From the NCBI GenBank assembly GCA_900762005.1, contig CAAFEV010000198.1, forward strand, positions 1 through 13,990: a stretch of 13,990 nt of DNA. The letters are read 5' to 3'. The stretch is from an uncultured Oscillospiraceae bacterium. Lineage in GTDB: Bacteria > Bacillota > Clostridia > Oscillospirales > Oscillospiraceae. The position numbers were made by a program, and so were the translations under genes. Below the pieces are notes generated by a model. The model searched no databases. It was not told the DNA's origin and saw only the letters and a program-made list of their open reading frames with translations. Positions within the stretch are counted from its first letter, which is position 1. Every line of letters begins with the position of its first letter. Below are positions 5,746 through 11,803 of this stretch, piece after piece.

Positions 5746-6515
5746 AAAAACCATCCTTTCACGGTTCGAAGAATGCACACGCCGCAGAACGCCATCCATT
5801 TGCAATAGGCGGCAGGTCTTGCGCGGGTGGAGCGGAGATAAATGAACCGGCTTTTCGCCAGTGACATATGGCGGCAGCGGCCGCAGAAAAAGGCAAGCGG
5901 AGGTTGCGTCAGCAACGCCTCACGCACGGCATCAACGCTGCACTCCCGCACCGCCAGCGTCAGATACGCGCCGCCGATTTCTCCCGGTGTGTGCGCGTCA
6001 CTGCCTGCGGTTTGTAAAAGCGCGAGCCGTTCGGCAGCCTGCTTTGCCAGCAGGTTTGCATTACTCCGTTTTTTTGTCGCATGGGCGTTAAATGCCTCGA
6101 TGCCGTCAAGCTGCGGCGCGATTGTCGTAAGCGTCTGCTCAATTTCCGCAACACTGCGCTGTGTCAGCTCAAACGGATGCGCCAAAACGCACAGCCCGCC
6201 GCAGGCGTGAATTGCGGCGGCAGCATCGGCAAAGCGCACTCTGCCGCTGTCCTCGCCGTCCGCCGAGCAGGGCGTTTGCAGACAAAGCCCGAGCAGATGC
6301 CCGTACTCGGTGGAGTATTCCACGCCGGGCAGAAATAAAACCCCGTCCGTTATCGGGTTATCAAACAGGCTCTGTGCCGCGCAGCGGTTATGGTCGCAGA
6401 CGGCGAGTGCGGTAATTCCGCGCTGTTTTGCAGCGGCGGCGGCAGCTCTCAGGCTTGTCCGGCTGTCGGGCGACGCGGCGGTGTGCAAGTGCAAGTCCAG
6501 GCGAATCTGCTTCAT
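5742..6515 (-). CDS. PHP-domain phosphoesterase
   Basis: A 257-residue protein of the PHP (polymerase and histidinol phosphatase) superfamily, which are metal-dependent phosphoesterases. All core metal motifs can be seen: HLH (H9, H11), CDHN (D41, H42), GVEYSTEYGH (E66, H73), AHPF (H113), NAH (N143, H145) and SDAH (D173, H175). It resembles the stand-alone TrpH/YciV-like type rather than a polymerase domain. The C-terminal 45 residues are basic, with several cysteines and aromatics, and match nothing I recognise. The ATG at 6515 overlaps the ATP-grasp stop as ATGA and has AAGGGGGG six bases upstream. An in-frame ATG at 6548 would extend the overlap and add no family residues. Its own TGA overlaps the deacetylase ATG. 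Probable substrate: a phosphorylated small molecule or nucleotide made or used by its neighbours (inference). Confidence 0.9.
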   Translation of the reverse strand: MKQIRLDLHLHTAASPDSRTSLRAAAAAAKQRGITALAVCDHNRCAAQSLFDNPITDGVLFLPGVEYSTEYGHLLGLCLQTPCSADGEDSGRVRFADAAAAIHACGGLCVLAHPFELTQRSVAEIEQTLTTIAPQLDGIEAFNAHATKKRSNANLLAKQAAERLALLQTAGSDAHTPGEIGGAYLTLAVRECSVDAVREALLTQPPLAFFCGRCRHMSLAKSRFIYLRSTRARPAAYCKWMAFCGVCILRTVKGWFL

Positions 6516-7633
6516 ACACCGCCCCCCTTTTTGCGCAGGCTCTGCCAAAGGTACCGCCAGAACGGTCTTTGGTCGGTAAAGCGGAAGATAGCCTCACGGG
6601 CGCGAAATACATCCGCGCAGCCGCCGAGTGCCGTTTTAATCCTGCCGTGGCGCAGATAGGACAGGCAGGATAGCGTATCGTTCAGCAAAAAACGCATTCT
6701 TCTGCCGCGCCGATAGTCCGCATCGGGCTGTGCAAAGCTCTCGCCGCCCGCTGCGCGGACATAGCACGCGGCGAAGCGGCTGCCACACACCTCGGTCAGC
6801 GGAAAGCTGCCCCAGATGCGCGGATTGATCTCCAGAACGCAATCGCCCTTGAACTCCACCATGGCGATGCCGACAAAATGCAGTCCCTGCAAAAGGCGCA
6901 CCGCCTGTTCTGCCTTTTCCCCGTCATAAACGCTCCTGCAGCAGGCAGACGGCCCGCCGGAAATCGGATACTCACGAATGCGCCTGTGGCAGAACACAGC
7001 CGCAGGCTGCAAATTTTCCTGCATCACGACGCACACGCCCATCCCGTCGCCCGCAATCAGCTCCTGCACCACCGGCTCGTCGTCCAGCGCGGCCATGATT
7101 TCGTATGCCCTTGCAAATTCCTCTGCGCTCTGCGCCCTGGCGTAACGCTGTTCGGCGTGCAGCCCCAATTTTTCGCCGCAGCGCGGCTTGACAATCACCG
7201 GAAAGCGCGGCAGCTCTCCCCGTTCATAAACCCGCGGTGTCGGAATACCGAGCGCAGCACAGGTCTGCGCAACGGCGGCCTTGTCATTCGCCGCGTCGAG
7301 CACGGCAGGCGGCGCGCACAAAAAGTCCGCCACCGCCGCAAACCGCCGCGCATTTTTACTGAGCATTGCCAGTGTATCCGCCCCGATTGGAAACAGCACC
7401 GGACGCTCATAGCGTCCGCACAGCGCAAGCAGGCGGTCGGCGTAGTCCCCGTCCTTCACCGAGCCGTCCAGCCGGACAGCCTCGCAAACATACCGGCTGA
7501 CAAAGGCAGGCGGATCGGACGGGCTGTCAGTGCTTGTCTGCACGGCGACCACGCGGTAACCTGCACGGGCAAGCGGACGAAGAACCGCCAACGCCGTGCG
7601 ATAACGAACATCGGTTACAAGCACAGTGCGCAT
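6512..7633 (-). CDS. ATP-grasp domain ligase
   Basis: A 373-residue ATP-grasp enzyme of the carboxylate-amine/thiol ligase type. The N-terminal half is a Rossmann-like pre-ATP-grasp domain (VLVTDVRYRTALAVLRPLARAGY; then FPIGADTLAML). The ATP-grasp fold follows, with PVIVKPRCGEKLG (K149, nucleotide binding), VVQELIAGDG (E191 region) and the magnesium site MVEF...LEINPRIWGS (E260, E268, N270). Such enzymes activate a carboxylate as an acyl phosphate and join it to an amine. The substrate cannot be read from sequence. The C-terminal 70 residues are basic and aromatic-rich, which might bind a polymer or the membrane. AGGAG lies seven bases before ATG. Only 31 bp separate it from fakA, with no terminator, so it is probably read from the gpmI promoter. 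Its stop overlaps the PHP start. Confidence 0.88.
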   Translation of the reverse strand: MRTVLVTDVRYRTALAVLRPLARAGYRVVAVQTSTDSPSDPPAFVSRYVCEAVRLDGSVKDGDYADRLLALCGRYERPVLFPIGADTLAMLSKNARRFAAVADFLCAPPAVLDAANDKAAVAQTCAALGIPTPRVYERGELPRFPVIVKPRCGEKLGLHAEQRYARAQSAEEFARAYEIMAALDDEPVVQELIAGDGMGVCVVMQENLQPAAVFCHRRIREYPISGGPSACCRSVYDGEKAEQAVRLLQGLHFVGIAMVEFKGDCVLEINPRIWGSFPLTEVCGSRFAACYVRAAGGESFAQPDADYRRGRRMRFLLNDTLSCLSYLRHGRIKTALGGCADVFRAREAIFRFTDQRPFWRYLWQSLRKKGGGV

Positions 7634-7664
7634 GGCGGTTCTCCTCTCCTTCCGGGACTGTATG

Positions 7665-9338
7665 CTATTCCGCGGAAATCAGATAGTAATATACGGGCTG
7701 ATCGCCCTTGATAACGGAAATTTCGGCATTCGGGCAGCCCTCGGCGAAAATATCCGCCGCCGCCTGCGCCTGTTGTTCATCGGTGTCCGCACCGTAGAAA
7801 ATCGTGATAAGCTCCTTGCCCTCGTCCGCGACCTTTTCCGCCAGGCCGCGCAAAAGCTCGTCGAGCACCGGGCTGTTGCCGAACAGGGCACTGCCGTAAA
7901 GCGCAAGATATTCTCCCGCGTGGATGTCGTGCCCGTCGAAGTCGCTGTCGCGGGCGGCGTAGGTGATTTGCATCGTCGTAACGCCCGCCATCGCCTCGCG
8001 CATTGCCAGCTTGTTTGCCTCCTCGTCGGCGTCGGGGTCAAAGACCATCATGGCGGAGATACCCTGCGGCACTGTTTTGGACGGAATGACAATCAGCTTT
8101 TTCTCCGTCAGAGAGACTGCCTGCTCGGCAGCCATAATGATGTTTTTATTGTTCGGAAAGACAAAAACCACCTCACTCGGCGTGGCGTTCACCTGCTCCA
8201 CGATGTCCTGTGTGGAGGGATTCATCGTCTGTCCGCCGGAGATGATATTGTCCGCGCCCAGCTCACGGAAGGCGTCGGCAAGTCCCTGTCCCGCGCAGAC
8301 GGCAACCATGCCGTAATGCTTTTCCGGGGCAGCAACAAGCTCCGCCTGTGCAAGCTCGCGCTCGGTCTGCGCCAAATCGTCGGTGCTGCGCGCCTCCCTG
8401 CCGGCGGTAAGGTCGTCGTGCTGCATCTGCATATTCTCAATTTTTGCCAGCTCCAGCGCGCCGTACTTCTGTGCCTCGGTCAGCGCGTCACCGGGGATAT
8501 TCGTGTGAACGTGAACCTTGAACGACTCGTCATCCTCGCCGATGACAATGCTGTCGCCGATGGTGTCAAGGTAGGCGCGCAGCGGCTGCAGGGAGATATC
8601 CTCGTGTGCCTTGCGCACGATAAAGACCGTATCAAAGGCGAAGGTAATCTCCTGCGTATCAAACTCGGTGAAATCCGCCTGCTCGCGTGTCGGCTCGGCG
8701 GATTGCGCGGGCGGCGCGATTTCCCTGCCGCGCAGGACACTCAGCATCGCGTCGAGCACATAGACCCAGCCCTTGCCGCCGGCATCGACCACCCCGGCTT
8801 TTTCAAGGACGGGGTTCTGATACACGGTTTCGGCAAGCGCGGTCTGTGCGCTTTGCACTGCAACCACCAGCACGCTCTCAAAGGAGGTGTCGGACTTGCT
8901 TTTTTTCAGCGCGGCTGCGGCAGAGACGCGGGCAACCGTCAGAATCGTGCCCTCGGTGGGCTTCATAACCGCCTTGTACGCCGCGTCAACGCCGCCCTGC
9001 AAAGCAGCGGCAAACTGTGCGCCGTCGCATTCGTCCAGACCCTTCAGGCTCTTGGAAATGCCGCGGAAGAGCAGGGATAAAATCACGCCGGAGTTGCCGC
9101 GTGCGCCGCGCAGCAGGGCGGTTGTCACGACATCTGCCGCCTGCGTCAGCGTCGGTGCGGTCAGCTTATGCAGCGCGACGGCGGCGTTATCCAACGTCAT
9201 GCTCATGTTGGTGCCGGTGTCGCCGTCGGGGACGGGGAATACGTTCAAATCGTTAATTTGCTGCTTATGCAGCTCAACGCTTGCCGCGGCACTGTAAATC
9301 ATTTTTTGCAGCATCGAACCGTCGATGGAATAAATCAA
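7665..9338 (-). CDS. fakA: DAK2-domain fatty acid kinase FakA (YloV family)
   Basis: A 557-residue protein, close to the usual ~550 for FakA/YloV. The N-terminal DAK2 kinase domain (about 1-200) has NVFPVPDGDTGTNMSMTLDN, where D38 and D40 are the expected magnesium/ATP ligands, and LLRGARGNSGVILS. A middle domain and a C-terminal FakA domain follow (FVFPNNKNIIMAAEQA; VIPSKTVPQGISAMM). FakA phosphorylates fatty acids held by FakB proteins, feeding exogenous fatty acids into phospholipid synthesis. No FakB/DegV gene is in this window. The start codon is TTG at 9338, supported by GAGGAGG nine bases upstream and by the family-typical IDGSMLQKMI start; in-frame ATGs further in would cut the domain. 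It follows the Asp23/Gls24 gene by 16 bp, the usual Bacillota pairing (yloU-yloV). Confidence 0.95.
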   Translation of the reverse strand: MIYSIDGSMLQKMIYSAAASVELHKQQINDLNVFPVPDGDTGTNMSMTLDNAAVALHKLTAPTLTQAADVVTTALLRGARGNSGVILSLLFRGISKSLKGLDECDGAQFAAALQGGVDAAYKAVMKPTEGTILTVARVSAAAALKKSKSDTSFESVLVVAVQSAQTALAETVYQNPVLEKAGVVDAGGKGWVYVLDAMLSVLRGREIAPPAQSAEPTREQADFTEFDTQEITFAFDTVFIVRKAHEDISLQPLRAYLDTIGDSIVIGEDDESFKVHVHTNIPGDALTEAQKYGALELAKIENMQMQHDDLTAGREARSTDDLAQTERELAQAELVAAPEKHYGMVAVCAGQGLADAFRELGADNIISGGQTMNPSTQDIVEQVNATPSEVVFVFPNNKNIIMAAEQAVSLTEKKLIVIPSKTVPQGISAMMVFDPDADEEANKLAMREAMAGVTTMQITYAARDSDFDGHDIHAGEYLALYGSALFGNSPVLDELLRGLAEKVADEGKELITIFYGADTDEQQAQAAADIFAEGCPNAEISVIKGDQPVYYYLISAE

Positions 9339-9354
9339 GCCTTGCAGCCTCCTC

Positions 9355-9708
9355 TCAGTCGAGCATCATGGAGTCAATCAGGACATTGACCTCCCTGACC
9401 TCGGTATCCGTCTGCTTCGCCACCCAGTAGCGCACCTCGGAAACAATCGAGCCGCCGAGCGCGGGGATGCTCACGCCCTGGTCAATCATAATATGCAAAT
9501 CAATGGTAATCGAGTTGTCCTCGTTCAGCTGCACCAGAACACCCTTTGCCATCGACTCGCGGCGCAGCAGATGCACGAGGCCGTCCGCCATCGAGCGGAT
9601 TGCCATACCCTTAACGCCGAAGCACTTTGTTGCGGCGTTGCCCGCAATTCTGGTATAGACATTATTCCCGACAGCAATGCTGCCCAGCTCATTTTCGCAG
9701 CGAATCAT
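9355..9708 (-). CDS. Asp23/Gls24 family envelope stress protein
   Basis: A 117-residue Asp23/Gls24 (YloU-like) protein, typical in length. It has the pattern of the family: GSIAVGNNVYTRIAGNAATKCFGVKGMA near the start (about 9-36), a central strand region LDLHIMIDQGVSIPAL-like, and a C-terminal VREVNVLIDSM motif. No signal peptide or membrane segment is visible. Members are cytoplasmic and often associate with the membrane as small scaffold proteins linked to envelope stress; the exact role is unsettled. The gene sits directly before fakA. AAGGAGG overlaps the gpmI stop codon and lies seven bases before the ATG, so it is co-transcribed with and probably translationally coupled to gpmI. Confidence 0.93.
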   Translation of the reverse strand: MIRCENELGSIAVGNNVYTRIAGNAATKCFGVKGMAIRSMADGLVHLLRRESMAKGVLVQLNEDNSITIDLHIMIDQGVSIPALGGSIVSEVRYWVAKQTDTEVREVNVLIDSMMLD

Positions 9709-9720
9709 AGAAAAGCCTCC

Positions 9721-11298
9721 TTAAAAAGATGTGGATAACATTTCCCGCTCCCAGCAAGCCGGAGCCTTCAGCTCCAGAAGCTGTGCCACGGTCGGCGCAA
9801 CATTTGCAAGTCCGAACGTGCCCTCGCGGAAGCGGTGCTCCGTGCCTGAGTCATAGACAATAAAGGGGACGGGGTTCAGACTGTGGGCGGTACGGATGCT
9901 GGTTTTGCCCTTTTTCGTTTCGGTCATCTGGTCGGCATTGCCGTGGTCGGCGGTAATCAGGACGGTGTAGCCCAGACGGTCTGCCGCCGCCAGAATCCGT
10001 GACAGGGATTCGTCCACGCACTCCATCGCGGTAATAACCGCCTCCATGACGCCCGTGTGCCCGACCATATCGCCGTTCGGGAAGTTGCAGCGCAGGAAGT
10101 CGTAGCTTTTGCTCTCCATGGCGGCAATCAGGTGGTCGGTAATCTCCCTGGACTTCATTGCCGGCGCGTGTTCAAAGGGAATCACATCCGAGGGAATCTC
10201 CTCGTATGTCTCTAATTTCGGGTCAACCTTGCCGGAGCGGTTGCCGTTCCAGAAGTAGGTCACGTGGCCGTATTTCTGCGTTTCGGAGATGGCAAACTCG
10301 CGGATGCCGTGCTCGCAAAGCAGCTCGGTGAGCGTATGCTTAATCACGGGCGGCTGCACAAGGTAGCGCGTGGGGATTTTCAAATCGCCGTCGTATTCGA
10401 GCATTCCGGCATACTTCACGCCGGTGTAGTCGCCGCGGTCGAATTTATCAAACGTCCTGCGGTCAAAAGCAAGGGAAATCTCCTGTGCGCGGTCGCCGCG
10501 GAAGTTAAAGAGAATCACACTGTCGCCGTTGGCAATTTTTGCCACAGGCTCACCGTTATCGGCAATCACAAACGCCGGCAGGTCTTGGTCAATGCAGCCA
10601 AGCTCTGCGCGGTAGGTCTCGACGGCGTCCTTTGCCGAGGCGAATTGCCGTCCGATGCCCTGCACATGGGTTCTCCAGCCTGCCTCGACCATTGCCCAGT
10701 TTGCCTCGTAGCGGTCCATGGTAATTTGCATTCTGCCGCCGCCGGAGGCTATGCGGTAATCGCCGCCGTCCTTGCGCAGCTCGGCAAGCACTGTCTCCAA
10801 CTGCGCAACATATTCCAAGGCGGAGGTCGCCGGAACATCGCGCCCGTCGAGCAGAATATGGCAATACACCCGCTTTGCGCCCTCGACGTGCGCATGGCGC
10901 AGCAGGGCAATCAGATGCGCAATGTTGGAATGAACGTTGCCGTCGGAGAGCAGACCGAGAAAATGCAGTGCCTTGCCGCCGCCTATGGCATTGGCAAGCA
11001 GCTCCTTCCAGGTATCGGACGCGAAAATCGCGCCCTCCTCAATGGATTTTCCGACCAGCTTTGCGCCCTGCGCATAAACCTGACCGCAGCCGAGGGCGTT
11101 GTGTCCGACCTCGGAATTACCCATATCGTCGTCTGTGGGCAGACCGACGGCAGTCCCGTGTGCCTTGAGCCAGGTGTAGGGACAGGTGGCAAACAGGCGG
11201 TCGAGTGTGGGAGTTTTCGCCCTTGCAACGGCATCGCCGCTGCCGCCGTCGCCCTTTCCGACGCCGTCCATAATCACTAAAACAAGGGGTTTTTTCAT
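9721..11298 (-). CDS. gpmI: 2,3-bisphosphoglycerate-independent phosphoglycerate mutase
   Basis: A 525-residue cofactor-independent phosphoglycerate mutase, full length. It interconverts 3-phosphoglycerate and 2-phosphoglycerate in glycolysis in the cytoplasm, using two manganese ions. The first metal aspartate is D11 in VIMDG. The phosphoryl-accepting serine is S62 in DDDMGNSEVGHNALG. The substrate-binding insertion domain carries HILLDGRDVPATSALEY and GGGRMQITMDRYEANW. The C-terminal metal site has NFPNGDMVGHTG, ITADHGNADQM and the final RTAHSLNPVPFI. The ATG at 11298 has GGAGG seven bases upstream and a sigma-A promoter about 32-60 bp upstream. It heads the six-gene run. Placing a glycolytic gene ahead of the envelope/lipid genes ties their expression to central metabolism (inference). 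Confidence 0.98.
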   Translation of the reverse strand: MKKPLVLVIMDGVGKGDGGSGDAVARAKTPTLDRLFATCPYTWLKAHGTAVGLPTDDDMGNSEVGHNALGCGQVYAQGAKLVGKSIEEGAIFASDTWKELLANAIGGGKALHFLGLLSDGNVHSNIAHLIALLRHAHVEGAKRVYCHILLDGRDVPATSALEYVAQLETVLAELRKDGGDYRIASGGGRMQITMDRYEANWAMVEAGWRTHVQGIGRQFASAKDAVETYRAELGCIDQDLPAFVIADNGEPVAKIANGDSVILFNFRGDRAQEISLAFDRRTFDKFDRGDYTGVKYAGMLEYDGDLKIPTRYLVQPPVIKHTLTELLCEHGIREFAISETQKYGHVTYFWNGNRSGKVDPKLETYEEIPSDVIPFEHAPAMKSREITDHLIAAMESKSYDFLRCNFPNGDMVGHTGVMEAVITAMECVDESLSRILAAADRLGYTVLITADHGNADQMTETKKGKTSIRTAHSLNPVPFIVYDSGTEHRFREGTFGLANVAPTVAQLLELKAPACWEREMLSTSF

Positions 11299-11329
11299 GC
11301 AGGAGCCTCCGAATCATTATTTTCACAAT

Positions 11330-11358
11330 ATTATACAATAAAATACGCAAAAACGCAA
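11330..11358 (-). promoter_or_regulatory. Sigma-A promoter of the gpmI operon
   Basis: On the minus strand: -35 TTGCGT (11358-11353), a 17-base spacer, and a consensus -10 TATAAT (11335-11330). The predicted start is 25-27 bases before the gpmI ATG, just upstream of the GGAGG site. A 20-bp tandem repeat lies directly upstream. No other good promoter is visible before the genes down to 4435. Confidence 0.8.
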
Positions 11359-11365
11359 TGCCTGA

Positions 11366-11405
11366 TTTTGGCAGCTTCTTTTCGCTTTTGGCAGCTTCTT
11401 TTCGC
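11366..11405. repeat. 20-bp perfect tandem duplication upstream of the gpmI promoter
   Basis: TTTTGGCAGCTTCTTTTCGC occurs twice head to tail (11366-11385 and 11386-11405), followed by three bases of a third copy. It begins eight bases beyond the -35 box on the upstream side. The spacing of 20 bp is nearly two helical turns, which would put any bound protein on the same face. It could be a duplicated regulatory site, an A-tract activating element or a replication-slippage product. Confidence 0.85.
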
Positions 11406-11423
11406 TTTCACCGCTTCTCGTTA

Positions 11424-11540
11424 TCGCTGACGGCAGCGCAGTGCTCCCGCCGCCCCCCTGTCCCCCGCCCTTGGCTCCCTCTACCCGCGAGGGGTACGCC
11501 GCATCCGTAACGCTCGTCCCTCGCTGACGGCTGCGCTGTG
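11424..11540. repeat. Two diverged copies of a 20-bp element
   Basis: TCGCTGACGGCAGCGCAGTG (11424-11443) and TCGCTGACGGCTGCGCTGTG (11521-11540) match at 18 of 20 positions, 97 bp apart. Both are preceded by CTCGT. The first copy forms a perfect CGCTG/CAGCG hairpin; in the second the pairing is broken. Confidence 0.6.
11446..11470 (-). other. G-quadruplex-type motif downstream of recG
   Basis: On the minus strand there are four runs of at least three G with short loops: GGG, C, GGGGG, ACA, GGGGGG, CGGC, GGG. This fits the standard four-run quadruplex pattern. It lies beyond the recG terminator and about 90 bp upstream of the gpmI -35 box. Folding is a prediction only. Confidence 0.5.
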
Positions 11541-11751
11541 ACGAGGGCTCCGTTTGCGAGCACCGCCGGTGGCGGATACAGCGAGCAATAAGGATGGGCA
11601 GCGGCAACGAGCAATTCGAGTTTTTGCGAGAAGTGCGACTATGCCGCAACCGGGGCTGTCGCCGCAGCCGTGCCTGAGGGAGAGAGCCTTTCCGTTCCCC
11701 CCCTCCCACCGCAGCGGCCGTCGGACACTGCCTTACCCGCAAAGACACCTC

Positions 11752-11770
11752 AAAAAAACTGCCAAGCAGT
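11752..11770 (-). terminator. Intrinsic terminator of recG
   Basis: On the minus strand ACTGC-TTG-GCAGT forms a short 5-bp hairpin followed by a run of seven T. It starts 33 bases after the recG stop. The stem is short but the T-tract is strong and nothing better lies between recG and gpmI. Confidence 0.65.
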
Positions 11771-11803
11771 GCGGACAGCAAAAAGAGCTAAAAACACCCT
11801 GCA

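Larger units (their letters stand above)
11406..11751. other. Non-coding GC-rich intergenic region between recG and gpmI
   Basis: I see no supportable gene here. The one long open frame is arginine/glycine/serine-rich low-complexity sequence crossing the promoter and repeats. The stretch is rich in inverted repeats, for example CGCTG-ACGG-CAGCG near 11425-11438, CCCTC/GAGGG near 11476-11494, nested GCTCG...CGAGC with CCCTCG...CGAGGG around 11513-11560, and CCGCC-GGT-GGCGG near 11562-11574. It also has long C-runs. The look is that of a degraded intergenic repeat element of gut Clostridia or a structured untranslated RNA. Which one cannot be decided from a single copy. Confidence 0.5.

Noticed and set aside
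5746..5805. A longer deacetylase starting at 5805, and likewise a longer PHP protein starting at 6548
   Set aside because: Both longer starts lack a fitting RBS and lie within the upstream gene. The shorter ones give paired ATGA overlaps with good RBS spacing.
7626..9080. A 484-codon plus-strand open frame opposite fakA
   Set aside because: It is fully antisense to the well-conserved fakA. The product is rich in Arg/His/Leu with no family pattern, typical of a mirror frame.
10264..11280. A 338-codon plus-strand open frame opposite gpmI
   Set aside because: It is antisense to gpmI, whose catalytic motifs are all intact. It has no RBS and no recognisable domain.
11366..11408. The 20-bp tandem repeat as a CRISPR remnant
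   Set aside because: The two units are directly adjacent with no spacer, and no cas genes are present.
11323..11781. A 152-codon minus-strand open frame in the recG-gpmI gap
   Set aside because: It spans the recG terminator, the G-rich motif, the tandem repeat and the gpmI promoter. Its composition is low-complexity Arg/Gly/Ser and there is no RBS.
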